Source of the DNA: Planococcus citri
Lineage: Eukaryota > Arthropoda > Insecta > Hemiptera > Pseudococcidae
Assembly (NCBI RefSeq): GCF_950023065.1
Contig: NC_088680.1
Coordinates: 36,196,559-36,260,558 of the forward strand
Direction of reading: 5' to 3'
Length of the DNA: 64,000 bases
Position numbers and translations under genes: made by a program. Shown here one piece after another: positions 10,101 through 23,448 of the stretch; position 1 is the first letter of the stretch, and each line of letters begins with the position of its first letter. Below the pieces are notes generated by a model, which saw nothing but the letters and a program-made list of their open reading frames with translations, did no database searches and was not told where the DNA came from.

Positions 10101-13100
10101 TGTTGCCTGAGAATGTAACTCTTCAAGGAATTCCCGGAAGCAAGCTAGGAGATTCACCTTTGGTTAGAGATGATGTTCATGTCAGACCAGTTATGGGAAG
10201 CAAATTAGAAAAATTACCAGGTCTTGAGAGCATTATTGGGCATGATAGTCCAATATCTCTAAAAGTCAATGGGCCATTACAACAGTCACTCAAAAACATG
10301 CCCAATTCTTTGTCTACGCCATTGATACTCTCAGGAATACCTACAGATGTACCCAATCTGCAAAACCATGACATGCATGATGATCTTACCCCAGAAAAAG
10401 GTAATGGATCTGTACAACAGTTACTCAAGAATATGCCCAATGCCATGCTAACTCAAGAAGGTACCCCTAGAGATATATCAAATCCAAGTAGCCATGATTT
10501 GCAAAATATTCCTACTCCAAAAGAACTGAATGGATCATCACAGAAATTACTCAACAATATGCCCATGATGCTCACTCCAATTACTTCAAGTGACAAATCC
10601 CAAAATACTTCAAAACCAAATACCCGTGACATACAAGGTGATATTATACCAGCCAAAATGAAGAGACCCTTGCAGAAATTATTGAAAGATGAGCCTAATT
10701 CAATGTCATCTCCTATGTCTCAAATCTCATCTGGAAAATCTCCTGATACATCTACAGTTATTGGCTCTAATCCTCTGAAAGGCAATGATGGACTGTTAGC
10801 AAACCCGAAGTACCCAACATCAGATTCAAATAAATACCCTGCTGATATTATTTTGCCAACACAGCAATTGTCCCCTCAAGATTCAAGTCCGCAAAAAGTG
10901 AACAAACAGATGGCTCCATCAAGTGATACAATAGCCAATGCCCCAAGCAGTATGTTCTCATTGGGTTCACTGTGGCCAACTTCTAGCGAACCTGTGAATG
11001 GATCACCAGAGCTCAAGCACATGGATAGTTTTTCACCCACAGCACTGAACAATGTGAAATCGTCCGATGGTTTGCCTTCATCCAATGTTGTCAACTCAGT
11101 ATCAGGTAATCCATCTGTTCTGGGAGGGTTGATACCGCAAGAACCGTCCAAATCACTTTTGAATGATGGCATAAAACCATCTTCACCTAATAGTTCATCA
11201 AATAAATCACCCAATAAGTTGAATAGTCCTGCCAAACATCCAGAAACGTCTGTTTCAGAATCACCTTTGTTGAACAGTAAGTCAAGTCAATCACTCAGCA
11301 AAGAAAATCCTAGCCCTGGTGGTTCTCCTGTGAAAGGAGGTGAAAAGTCAGATAAGTCTGATATCAAAACGCCGTTGCTCAATAATTCTCCAAGTCAACT
11401 ACTTGATGCTCAAAATGGGCTTGTTGCTAGTCCCAAGGGCAATGTTGATCTTTCTCCTGCGGACAAAATACCATCTGATGCAAAACAAACTCCACTCATT
11501 AATGCCCTGGACAGTCTTTCAAACTCGCCTACTGAAAAGAAAGCAATTCTTGATGCAAAACCAACGGCACCTGCCAATTTGCTTGCCAAATTACTCAATA
11601 AACAAATCCCATCAACTATGTTTTCATCTACACCAAGTGAATCTTCAAAGAATTTGGATCCTGAAATGAAATCACCTGTATCAAAAGATCCATCAACTTC
11701 TCTCCTTTCACCTAGTGACTCAATCTATCCAAAACCTGAAGAAATTGTTGCTGAAAAATCGCCATATGTGCCAGGTACCCCTTATCACTCATCACCAATG
11801 ATGCATAAAGGAGGCAGAGATGTACCTGATCATATGGCAGATGTGCCTCAAAGTTTGAAGCAATTGAACAATTCAAAACCATTTTTGAATAACCCCCAAC
11901 TTGCTGGTTTGTCAGTTCCGTTATCCAACACACCATCAAAATTGAATTCGCCTTCAAGTATTTCTCCTGAACATGATCCCCTGAATATTGAGCACCCTAG
12001 TGGCCCTTCAACAAGTTCATCAATTATTGATTCTTCTAACCCCAAAACAGTTCAGTTGAAAGATCCATCCACATCTCCACTCACAAACTTGCTTGAGAAT
12101 AAACTGAATGAAACAAAACCTTCTAAATCAGCTCTCACGAATCCTCAGAAATCAGTAAGTGATCCCTCTGTGCCTGGTATTTCATCTTTACCTGATGTGT
12201 CGTTGGCAAAACAACTTCTGAGTAAAAATTTACCACCCAATAGTGTTCCTAGCGATGAAAAGCTCAAAGATTCTTCAGGTCTTCCTAACTCTCTTAGCAA
12301 TCCATCAAGTCCTTCAGCCATCAATTCTGCTGACTCTGGTACTGTTCAGTCGAAAGATTCATCCACATCACCACTTGCAGGTTTGCTTAAGAATAAATTG
12401 GATGGTAAACCTTCTGATTCTCAAAAATCAATTAGTGATCCATCTGTGTCACATATCTCATCTTTGCCTGATGTGTTACTAGCAAAAAAACTTTTGAGTG
12501 AAAATTTGCCACCTGGAAGTGTTCCAAGTGATAAGAAGATTAAAGAATTGGTAGATAAATTAAAATCTGAAAACCATCCTTCTTCAGGTGTTCCCAACTC
12601 TTTGGTTAGCAATCCATCAAGTCCATCACCTCTCACTGATTCTCAAAAATCAATAAGTGATCCATCTGTGCCACATATCTCATCTTTGCCTGATGTGTTA
12701 CTAGCAAAAAAACTTTTGAGTGAAAATTTGCCACCTGGAAGTGTTCCAAGTGATAAGAAGATTAAAGAATTGGTAGATAAATTGAAATCTGAAAACCATC
12801 CTTCCTCAGGTGTTCCCAACTCTTTGGATAGCAATCCATCAAGTCCATCACCTCTCACTGATTCTCAAAAATCAATAAGTGATCCATCTGTGCCACATAT
12901 CTCATCTTTGCCTGATGTGTTACTAGCAAAAAAACTTTTGAGTGAAAATTTGCCACCTGGTAGTGTTCCAAGTGATAAGAAGATTAAAGAATTGGTGGAT
13001 AAATTGAAATCTGAAAACCATCCTTCTTCAGGTGTTCCATCATCTCCCAATTCTGCAGACCCCAGCATAGTTCAGTCAACAGATCCATCCGCATCTCCAA

Positions 13101-16100
13101 ATGTGTTATTGGCTAAAAAACTTTTGAGTGAAAATTTGCCACCTGGTAGTGTTCCAAGTGATAAGAAGATTAAAGAATTGGTGGATAAATTGAAATCTGA
13201 AACCCATCTTTCTCCTAGTCCAACCAACTCTTCAGTTAGCAATCCATCAAATGGCACAGTGGATGTAACAAAACAACCATTACAAGCCCCAGAGGACAAA
13301 TATCTTGAAAATTTAGTGAATCAACTGAAATCTGGTGATCCATCATTGCACCTGCAAAGTCTGTCAAACAATGATCCATCAAGCATTACTATAGGTCCAA
13401 CAGTTGAGCCTAATGACACTATTCTTCAAGGATTAGCTAACAAGTTAAAACCTGGAAGTGATTCTTCACCCACATCTCAAAGTCCTTCATCTAGTGGTCA
13501 AAATCCGTTGCCTATCAAAAGTAATCCTAATAACAAATCAATTGACCAACCAATTAATGCAAAAGCATCACGTATGCCCAACATTCCATCTACTCGTGAT
13601 ATTTCAACTAGCTCCCCTCAAATTGCAAATGGAGCTTCTTTACTTACAGCGGCTCCATCTCAACCATCAGAGAAAATGTTTGGTGGAGGCTCTGACAGTG
13701 ATACTTCAGGAATGCCAGAAAAATCTCCTCCCTTGTTGAATAAACAACTTGGTAACTTGAAACCAAAAGGTGATGCAAGTGTTGCAAATTTGCCAGGTGA
13801 AGGTTCTCTTTCTCAGCCAAATACATTGCTTTCACCAATGTCTGATATAGCAAAAGATCAATCTGATCAAAATCTCTCCAATTCCTCGCCATTGGTTATT
13901 TCTCCTGAGAACATCATGAACAGTATGGTTGACAAAGGCCTACCAGGTGCTCTTTCAAACAACTCTCCTACTTCAAGTTCATTTGTATCTCCAAAATCAC
14001 AGGGATTAAAATCTCCCACTTCAACTGATTCATCAAATGCAGGTCACACACCAGGTGGCACAACTCCAATCATAGGTAATTTACCAGAAAAATTGAGTGT
14101 TTCTGCTCCACCCAGCGTTGGTGTTTTTACATCAAATAAAGAAATTCCTGTGTCAAACAATTCGCCTATTTCAGAACTGTCCTCAAAGAAAGATGTGAAT
14201 CCATCATCATCATCAAATGTCTCCAACTCACCTGTCTCTTCGCAGGACGTCATTAATCCAAGTAAGGACACACTGAAAAGTAAATCAAATCCCAATGTAG
14301 CATCATCCAATGATGGACCATTAGTTTCACCACAAACCAATCTGAATTCACCACTAGGTACTCCCTCTGGTCAATCCATTATATCACTTCCAAATCCATC
14401 AACTTCAAGTGTGCTGCCCTCAACATCAGAAAAAAATGCATCTGCAAGTCCAACTCTCGAAAGTAATCCTGGAATTGGTGGCCAACCTAAAGGAAATGGA
14501 AAGCACGATGTGTCAACCAGTGAAAAAGATGAACTCAAACCATCTCTCAAACAAATGCCTATATCTTCTCTATCACCCATACTCATGCCAACTGATGGAA
14601 ATCCTTTTGAGACACTTCTATCAAAGCCAGAACACTCATCATCAAGCACACCTTCATTGAATAATAAAGAACTACCCTCAGATGATTCCAATGCAACTCT
14701 TCTGCCATCAAGCAGTAACAAAAATAGTCAACCTTTAAAATCAATTGAAAAAGTTACCCCTACCTCAAGTCTTTCCCCATCAGGTAATTCTCTGCCGCTT
14801 TTGAATATAGGGAGGTCATTAGATAATGAGAACTCGCTTCCTTCAGATCACTTAGTTGATAAAAACCCTACAATTGAACATTCTATTACACATGAATCAG
14901 GTCTTCCTGAACAGCCTGTTGGTGATGGTCTGAGTAGTCCAAACACTGAAAAAATGTCATCACCTTTAACAGCTAATCCAAAGTTTGCCTCATTACTTGA
15001 CAAACTAAAGAATGCTGGTTCAAAGCCACAGAAAAATATTCCAAATTCCTCACCACAGATTACCAACACCAATGGATTTTCAACTAGCCCATCTCAAGAC
15101 CAGCTGATGCTCACAAATGTGAAACCTTCGATATCTAACGATGCTTCAATACCTGCACTTGAAAGTTCACCCATGAAGAATAGCCCATCTCTTGCTAATT
15201 TACTTTCTCCAGATAACAATGTGAAATCACCATCAAGTGTACCATTAGTGAAGCCATTGAATAATCTACCCAGTTCACCAGTAAATGTACAAGATTCCAC
15301 AATACCACAACCTTCAACTTTGAAAGATAATATGAATTCTGTCATACCCCCAGGAAGCAAAAATGTTCTTCCCTTGAATCAACCAAGTATTGTTGATCAC
15401 AATGAAATCCTACCAACATTATTGAATGGTAAATCAACACCTTTGACATCAAACTCCCCACCAATTACATCAGAAAATCTCCAGCCATCTCTGAATTCTA
15501 ATGTTTTGGATTTAAAGCAGCCAACTATCAATCCTGCTGCAGAAACGAAAGAGGCATCTCAAGGGACTCCAAATGTCTCTCCGAGTAAAAGTACACCAGT
15601 CCAAAATAAAATTTCTAATTTGTCACCAGATGTCTTGAATTCAATTCCGTCGGATAACCATATGTTGCCACTTTCTCCTGCTGCTAAACTAATGCTACCA
15701 ACTGATTCACCTCCGTCACTAGGACAAACTTCTGCTAGTAAATTAATAGATGGCTCTCCCACTTCATTGAACCAGATTCCCTCTGATAATCCATTGTTGC
15801 CACCTTCCTCTATCACTAAACAAACATTACCTACTGATTCAACTCCATCAATAGGAAATATACCATCACTGGATCGAGGTTCTCCTGGAAAATTAGAAGA
15901 TGGCTCTCCCATTTCATCAAATCCAATTCCTTCAGATAATACCTTGTTCCCACCTTCTCCTGTTATTAAACAAGCACTACCATCTGGTTCAACTCCATTA
16001 ATAGAAAATACACCATCTTTGGGGCAAACTTCAACTGGTTCAACTCCAACCATTGGAAATGTACCATCACTGGACCACACTTCTGCTGGAAAATCAAAAG

Positions 16101-18082
16101 ATGATTCTCTTACTCCATTAAACCCAATTCCTTCGGATAATTCATTGTTGCCGCTTTCTTCTGTAACTAAACAACCATTACCAACTGGTTCACCAACATC
16201 ACTTGGAAATACGCCACTGGGACAAATTTCAACTGGCAAATCTAAAGATACCACTCCTAATCAATCAAATTCACCAGTTGGAAATACACCACCATTGGGA
16301 CAAACGCCAACTGGCAAATCAGAAAATATCGCTCCTGATCAATCGAAGTCAAAACCGCAGAGCTCATTTCCATCCATGCCAACTCCAATTACCATCACAC
16401 CAGTTCATCCTGATTCAATAAACAATCCTGCTTTACCCACTCCTCTGGCAACCACTAATAATCTGCAGTTACCTAATCCCAGTTCTGGAATACTGAAATC
16501 TCCCATCAATCCAACTACTGCGCCATCTTTGTTATCCAGTCCAATATCAAAACCTGTTCAAAGCAGTTCTACTCCGCCACCTTCTCTGTTACCCAATCCT
16601 ATTCATTCTGCACCTCCATCTCATCCTTCATCACCATTTGATGAATTGGATGATTCGATCCCCTGGTTAGATGACGAAGTTGATATATCCGACGATTCGA
16701 TGGAATTTTTGCATAATCGTCCAAAACCATCATTTAAATCATCCACAAAATCACCATCAAATGTATTGCCGAAACAAAAACCATCCAATACAATTGAAAA
16801 TGTACCTCCATTACCATTACAAGCACCCAATTTGCCACCAACTTCTCCTCTTGTGGCGAAAGATCTTAACAATATCAACAATACACCTAATAGCAATCAA
16901 CTTCCATCAATCATTAGTCCAAAAGAACATCCTGTAAACCTACAAAATCCAAATACTCCCCTGTTATCTGCACCATCGCCACCATTATTGGATAATACAA
17001 AAGTAAATTCACCATTAAATCTACCAGGTTCACCTTCATTTTCTCCCCAATCCAACACGCCACAGACTCTTCAACAACAGCCAATTACAAACACCCCAAG
17101 TTCATTACTTCCCTCGCCTTTATCCAGTCTACCTGATTCTGCAGGACCTTCATCGCCGAACCATCCTTCAGCTGCAGTTCAACCATCCCTTCCATCCCCT
17201 GACCCCCTTCAAAACTCACCACTTCAGACTAAAAATATACCAGCTTCACCTCTCGGTTCAGAAAATCCATCATCTCTCAAAATTAAGCTACCTCCTGGCG
17301 CAGACAATTCATCACCATTACCTTCAAACTCATTCAATAATCCATCATCTACGCCAATTTCTGGTCCATTGGCACTTCCATCAGTTTCTCCCCATGAACC
17401 GCCTCCCTCTATACCTTCTCCAGTCATTACTCCTCCCCCTGACATTAAAAAACCACTAAATTTCAATAGTTTATTCACTTCAGAGGAACTACCAGATGAA
17501 TTACATTCTGAAGAGCATCCCAGCAGTCACGACTTGAAGCCTTCCCCTCCGCCATTGACTGCTCCATCACCTCTTTCGCCCCCCAGTACAGCACCACCTC
17601 CTGGTTTCAAAAAACCTTCTTTAGACCTGAATAAACTCTTCACTTCTGAAGAACTGCCCTCAGATTTAGTATCTGATGAGCATCATAATCCAAGCCCTCC
17701 AGCTATACTACCCTCACCACCATCACCGCCACAGATTACTCCACCGTCTCCTCTCTTCACAAAACCATTTGGCATGAATAACAACATGAAATCTCCACTG
17801 AGTCCCCTTATTACTCCTCAAATCAATAACAATATCGGCAAACCATCAATATTTGCCAGCTTCGATGATCTTCCGCCTTCTCCACCCTCTTTCAATACTT
17901 TCAAAGCACCTATGCTTACACCGCCCATGGCCAACTTCGACATACCTATTACCCTACCTAAATCAGCCCCTCTCCCTTCGCAATCCGGTCCAGGAACAGA
18001 TGACGAGGCAAGTCGTAAAAATGGCGGACAAAATTGGAGGCAAAAATTATTTCAAAAGAAAGCTTTCCAACCTCTGAGTTGA
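7185..18082 (+). CDS. Giant secreted low-complexity protein, exon 2 (main body)
   Basis: An unbroken frame of 10.9 kb ending at TGA 18080-18082; with exon 1 the product is about 3,661 residues. Order along the protein: nine cysteines at residues 37-80, with a CX3C followed later by CXC; a charged, probably helical region (~90-300); a Trp/Gly/Pro-rich segment (~300-450); an array of about 30-residue units alternating a Ser/Asp/Glu-rich half with a KKRKKHHKK-like half (~550-900); then some 2,700 residues rich in Ser, Pro, Asn and Leu with three further repeat families. The C-terminus is basic. Being secreted, its DESSSEE clusters could be targets of a Golgi Fam20-type kinase, but that is inference. 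I do not recognise the gene. The architecture would fit an extracellular matrix, silk, wax, eggshell or salivary structural protein, or a mineral-binding protein; nothing in the sequence decides. A chromatin-type protein is suggested by the Lys-rich repeats but argued against by the signal peptide. Confidence 0.85.
7205..7336 (+). other. Cysteine-rich module (defensin-like spacing) of the giant protein
   Basis: Nine cysteines fall within 44 residues (protein positions 37, 45, 49, 53, 58, 65, 70, 72 and 80). The pattern CX3C (CRRKC) then CXC (CDC) is the hallmark spacing of cysteine-stabilised alpha-beta (defensin-type) folds. There are extra cysteines between the usual third and fourth, and the total is odd, so one is unpaired or links to another chain. 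Similarity is by spacing only. Confidence 0.45.
8750..9370 (+). repeat. In-frame ~90-bp coding repeat array (Ser/Asp/Glu + Lys/His units)
   Basis: About seven tandem units of roughly 30 codons. Each has an acidic phosphoserine-like half (SDSDESSSEE), a short S/T-P-G linker and a strongly basic half (KKRKKHHKK). More diverged units follow to about 9800. Variation is mostly substitutions that keep charge, which points to selection on charge pattern. Confidence 0.85.
12415..13205 (+). repeat. In-frame 222-bp tandem repeat
   Basis: Units of 74 codons start near 12415, 12637 and 12859; a shortened fourth covers about 13096-13205. The first three are nearly identical at the DNA level, so they arose recently or are being homogenised. 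Each contains a conserved amphipathic core (LPDVLLAKKLLSENLPPGSV, then KKIKELVDKLKSE) between disordered Ser/Pro linkers. A diverged relative lies just before (about 12150-12270), and weaker echoes occur near 13300-13460. Confidence 0.9.
15640..16345 (+). repeat. In-frame imperfect repeat, ~50-residue units
   Basis: Four or so diverged units share the order IPSDN-LLP-(S)-KQ-LPT-S-P-GN/GQ-T-GK. They are older than the 222-bp repeat, judging by divergence. Confidence 0.7.
17440..17690 (+). repeat. Two-copy C-terminal repeat (LFTSEELP motif)
   Basis: Two segments encode KKP-(L/S)-(D/N)-N-LFTSEELP-(D/S)-(E/D)-L followed by Asp/Glu-His residues, about 170 bases apart. They are acidic islands in a Pro-rich tail and could be short binding motifs. 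Confidence 0.7.
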
Positions 18083-18198
18083 ATTGACATTAAACAGTCT
18101 GAAAATCGAACACTGTAGCTGTTTAATGTAGTGTAGGTATTTTAAAAGACGTCCTGAATGTTCTAACGTTTAAATTATTGTTTCTTTTAATCTTTTAA

Positions 18199-18204
18199 AA
18201 TAAA
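18199..18204 (+). terminator. Polyadenylation signal of the giant secreted-protein gene
   Basis: AATAAA 117 bases after the stop codon, followed by AT-rich sequence and a T-rich stretch near 18224, as for a normal 3' end. Confidence 0.7.
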
Positions 18205-18229
18205 ACATTTTAAAATCAATCACAATTTT

Positions 18230-20926
18230 TCTTGTTTTTCATCAATCTTGTGTTTGCTATTGCTATCGTAGAGCCAGTTGTACGTATGCCAGTATTTCGC
18301 ATGTGTAAGTGCGGATGGTGTATCGCGTACAAAGACATTGAATTGGAGCGAAATTCGTAAGTACACGGGTGGGGGAGAGGGTTATCATTTTGACGTATTC
18401 AACTAACGTCTCTAGACCACTCATACATATAAACGGTCATATTTTGGTGTAATGCCATTTTAATTATATATTACCGTGTGACTCGTTCTATAATGACTTT
18501 GTAGTTAATTAAATTACCGTGCTATTGAAATCGGTGAAAAGGAGAGTATTAATTTTCACCAAAATATTACCAACCGCGATAACGACCAGTAGTCTACTCA
18601 TTGGCAAGATAAAGTGTTGAACAGCACGGTCGAATTGCGTTTAAATTTATGAAAGATAAAATGGAGAAAAATAGAATTATGAATCGTGTGATGAAACTGT
18701 TTCCGATTGACCCCCTTCCTCTTATCTTCTCGACGCAGATTTGTGACGTATATTACGTAAAATAGTGAACTAAAAATTTAAATTTTGAATTCAAACTCAA
18801 TTTCAAATTTTTTATTGATTTTTTCACTTTTGAGTTTGAAAACTTTGATCGACAGATTCTTGTGCGAAAAATTGACAGATATCGAGTTTCCTATTCTGTA
18901 ATGTTAATTCAAGTATCAACAAGGATATCTTTGAAAGAGGCTTCCATCGTGCCTTCTCAAGTGCAACCGCAATTAATTATGCTTTCAAGCGAACCCTGGG
19001 ATCGATTTTGGTGCCGTTTCTTATACCAATATGCCTGTCTAATTTCTCAGGATAGTAGCAAAATTACGAAGAACTCAACCCGACAGTTCTTCGGCCGATG
19101 GGGTCTTGTTATTCTGAAACAGAAACAAAAACCATCGCTAACCCCCGCAGACAATCTGTTTCACACTTTCTCATTCTGTTACTCTGCACGATACATTGGC
19201 GTCTTTTGCTTTGCTCTTCTATTCTTGTATTTCTGTCTATCTCCACGTACAAAAATCCTGTCTACTTTCTCATCGCGTCATCAGCAACAGAGCGGTGGAA
19301 ATTACGCGCGAAAATAATCCAAACCATTAGTCATAGCCGAACCATCAAAGCGTGTTACAAAGTTAAACATTTCAACACCTCGAGCGTCGCTGCCGCTCCG
19401 CAACATTATATTTATCGATGAAAACAGTAGTTTACTTTAATCTGCTTGTCAGAAATGAAAAAACATCGTCGACGTTGACATTTGATTAAACACTCTTTCT
19501 GCTTACCCTTTTACCTATATCTATAGTCAGTCATTATGTACGTCTACGTATATTACACTGGGTGATGAGGGGGTGAGCGCGAGCGCAATTTTAACTCATC
19601 TTGTTACTCTCACGACCTACGATTTGGTGAAAAATTTCATTATACGACGTCGTCGGTCGTCGCGTCGAGTATATGTAAGACAAACCTACCGCAATTGGAA
19701 CCAATAAATCCTGAGCCAGATTTAAAAACCGTGAACAGCCGAAAATTTACTCTCATTTTAGAATCTAATTGTTTTAGCTCTGCTGAGACTAACGCAGTGA
19801 GCTGTCACTTTGTGTATTGTAAATAGCAATCAAGTCGAGTCAATCTTAAGCACCGAGGGCAGAGTAAAAATGAGATATTCGAAGCAGGTACTTTTCTGTT
19901 CACTAGAAACCACCCCGCTATACCTAATTAACCGAAATATTATCTTGTTTCCAAAACCAACTATTCGGTGGCCATGCCCTGTTGACTGGCTTCGTATTAC
20001 TATTCGAGTTCTTTTCTGTTTTAATTGCATCCTCTTCATCTATTCGTTTCCCAACTTCCTTCTTTTTTTCTTTCTCGAATGTCGTTGTTTCGAGGTTTCT
20101 CTCGAGTGTATTTTTGTTCTACGTCAGTAAAATAACGTGACTAGTAGGTACCTGCCTGCGTGACAGGTCTGTGATAATTTTACATTTTGAGATAGGCCTA
20201 TCATTGTTTTTTCTGCCCAATCGAATGATGTTTTCGAATTAAGATTGCTTTTTTGTTATGACCTGCTGTACTATTCAGCTGGAAGATTTAGTACTTATGA
20301 GGAAAAAATTTGAAAAATCAAGTTTTCTTTTTGAATGAAAATTTTTGAAATTTGCTCGAATAGTTGTGGGTAAGTAAAGTATATTGTCTAAAATCAATCT
20401 TTCGGATCCGAGCCATTTCGAGCTATTCGAGAGCCTCTAGCGCGATTTTCGATTTCTCCAAAATTTAAGAATTTCTCTAGAAGGCATGAAAATAGATTTG
20501 GGCAGCTAAAAATCGAGTCGTGGCTTATTTTCAACCTGCTTATCGAGATTAATCAGGGTCATTAGTATATTGAACAGTATAAACAGTAGTTTCAGCTTTT
20601 TTTTAAAGTTCCTCCCATGATCTAAATGTATGGAGAGTGAGGGTCGATTTTGCTGCGGATTTTATTTTGGCTATTTCTACAGTTAACAATAATGCGTGTT
20701 TTTAGTCAGATTTTCAAAATTCAAGGCGTCATGGGTCTCTGATTAAAAGTCAGCTAAGGTACCTCGATCACCGAGAAAAAAATGTTGAGGTAATTAGTGA
20801 ACTTGAATATGTAATTAGGTAACGAAGCTCTAAATGTTACTTATATTGGAACCAGTTACTGAACAGTGAACAGCTTGGTTAATTTTTGTAAATAAAATAT
20901 GTACAAATCAAATTCAAATTTTTTCG
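18230..20926. other. Gene-free interval, locally CpG-rich
   Basis: No supported exon. Open frames near 18862-19421 have no recognisable domain or clear splice context. The stretch 19400-19700 is richer in CG dinucleotides than its surroundings (for example GTCGTCGGTCGTCGCGTCGA near 19647) and could be regulatory, but nothing specific was identified. Confidence 0.35.
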
Positions 20927-22255
20927 TAAATTATTTAAATAATTAAACATTATAAATATGCATATTAAGCACTCACTAAAAAATTGTGGTCAATAAAATA
21001 TTGAGTTAGGTATAAATAAAAAATGTTACAGAGTTGAAGAAATATTAAATTAAGAAAAAAATTACCTACTTACACCTAGTCGGAATAATTTGAAATTCCT
21101 ACCGACTGCGCCAATTTTTTTTTTCTGTTATGCCCCCAAACATGTGTAATAACAAAGATGACATGACAGTGCATCGGCAATCGTTTATTCATTGATACTG
21201 TACAAATTGGCTAGCTTATACTATGATTTTATTGAAACGGAATTGTTCGCGAATGATTGAGTCTATTTTTTCATTTCACTTATGTACCTATTAGGTGTAG
21301 GTACTCTAAACTACGTGCCTATGTGCCTATCTTAGTTTTTATTTATCCTCACGTATCTCTCTACACATGGTTATAATTTTGAATACATTTTTTATTATTT
21401 AAATAATTAGAAATCATAAATACCTATGTATATTAAGCACACTCTATTAAATTTATACTTGATCAAACTTAATAATAACTATCATTCACTTTCAACGTGA
21501 TATTAAAAACTTGGTTATTATAAAAATGTATAATGTTGAATGAACCCACTAAAAAATTGTGGTCAATAAAATATTGAGTTAGGTATAGATAAAAAATTTT
21601 ACAGAGTTGAAGAAATATTAAATTAAGAAAAAAAATTACCTACTTACTCCGAGTCGGAATAATTCGAAATTCCTACCGACTGCGCCAATTTTTTAAGTAT
21701 GTTTTTTTACACTGATTTTGCATAATCTGTAATATGGATTGTCATTTTTTTTTACAGATGTATAATCAGTTTTTGAAAACCCGGTTGTTCTTTTTACTGG
21801 ATTTTAAACAGATCAAATCCGGATTATTGAAAATCCATAATCTACTGGGGTAGTATCTTATGGGAATGGATTTTAGATTTTACTTTATCAGAATTGAACT
21901 GACAATCCTCCCAGAATTCAGATTATGGATTCTTGTAAAATCCGTGTAAAAAAACATACTTATTATTCAAATAATTAGAAATCATAAATATGTACCTATG
22001 TATGTATATTAAGGACACTTTATTAAATTTATACTTGATCAAACTTAATAATAATTTATCATTCACTTTATCGTGATATTATTGAAAACTTGATTATCAT
22101 AAAAATTCTTAATGTTAAATGAACCCACTAAAAAATTGTGGTCAATAAAATATTGAATTAGGTATAAGTAAGTAAAAATTTTTGCACTGCTGAGTCGAAG
22201 AAATATTAAATTAAGAAAAAAAAATGGCTACTTACACAGAGTCGGAATAATTCGA
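20927..22255. repeat. Three-copy direct repeat array (~200-300 bp units)
   Basis: Three copies share the segment starting ACTAAAAAATTGTGGTCAAT and ending in AGTCGGAATAATT: about 20927-21118, 21389-21694 and 21961-22255. The second and third also share an upstream part beginning TTATTNNAATAATTAGAAAT. Spacing between equivalent points is about 580 bases. The copies are separated by unrelated spacers; the second spacer is a MITE. The third copy lacks the ACCGACTGCGCCAATTTT end. Confidence 0.85.
21696..21960. mobile_element. MITE, Tc1/mariner-type, TA target duplication
   Basis: A 265-bp element with perfect 17-bp terminal inverted repeats (AGTATGTTTTTTTACAC at 21696-21712 and its complement at 21944-21960), extending imperfectly inward to about 45 bases. 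It is flanked by TA on both sides (21694-21695 and 21961-21962). No coding capacity. It lies between the second and third units of the direct repeat array. Confidence 0.9.
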
Positions 22256-23446
22256 TCGCGTATACTTAAGTCAAATAATTTTGTATTCAATGAAATTTTT
22301 TATGGACAATATTTTAATTTGAAGTTTATTTTAGCGGATGAAATCATCCAAGGCCTCAAACAAATATATTCAGTATCAAGAAATGTTGGATTGGGAATAT
22401 GCCCTTCAAATTATGAAAAGAAATTGAACTGAATTGAAATAGGGTAAGGTAGCCTAATATGGACCGGTGCTGTTGACCAATCTCGGTGCTAAATTCGTGT
22501 CGAAATCCAATGAATTTTTTCGCGATCCATCCAATGTACCTACCTACATGTTCCTTGGTATATAAAAGTATGTTTTTTGAAAGCATAAATTGGCAAAAAT
22601 GACCAATTTTAGGTTTTCAAAAATTCGCTAAAAATAAAAAAAAAATCAATTTTAGCACCTAATTTTTAGTTATGTACTGTATGTAGGTTTCAGACCATAC
22701 TTTTCCCAAAAATCACGATCCCGTTTAAATCAGAGACGGACACCTGTAGAAGTTCTCTTGTCAGCCAGTTGATTTTAATTTTAAAATAACAAACGAGATA
22801 GAATTGATAATGCTGTGTGTAAAATAATAAATAAAAAACTTGAAAAACATGCAAGTCCTCCTCAACTATCGAGATGAGTTTATTTTTTCAATCTAATGGA
22901 AACGAGACCAAATGACGCGACGACCTTTCTATCTGGTTTTGTACTCGGTTTTTCAATCACGTCGAAACCGAAAATCATCTTGGGTTTTACATTACGCAGA
23001 TATTCTCGATCCATAACAGCTTCGTATTCTCATTGGCAGTTACTCAATCCATCGTGTCTGTTCTACCAGCTACTGAAAACAGTGAGAAAATATCAAACCA
23101 CTCCAGGTACCTAATTGGAATTGGCGAGGTACATTTTTATAAAAGACAGATACTCGTACTTAGGGCTATATATGAGTGAAAATATGTTGCAGTTTATTCT
23201 GGACACATTTTGCTTCATTTTTGGTCGTACTGTGACGAGAAAAAACATTCACTTTTAAAGTAGACTGTTTATTTGTAGGTGGCATTTGCGATTCAGGTGG
23301 CGCCTTTCATGTGTTTAATAAAGTGCTTTTGGGTGTTCCGTAACCTTAACCTTGCGTCCATTTGAGAAACGAATTCGTTACTGGTGATAACAGGTCTTAC
23401 GATTCATCGACTGAAGTCTTAGTACAGACAAAAAAGTATTCTCAAG
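22256..23446. other. Gene-free interval
   Basis: AT-rich sequence with no supported gene, no clear repeat structure and no RNA gene recognised. Confidence 0.35.
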
Positions 23447-23448
23447 TA

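Noticed and set aside
7078..18077. Many open frames on both strands inside the giant gene
   Set aside because: They are shadows of a compositionally biased, repetitive frame; none has its own domain, and the main frame is open for 10.9 kb.
18862..19421. Overlapping open frames of about 110-150 codons
   Set aside because: No recognisable domain, two frames compete, and the left end of the first starts at a non-ATG codon with no clear acceptor.
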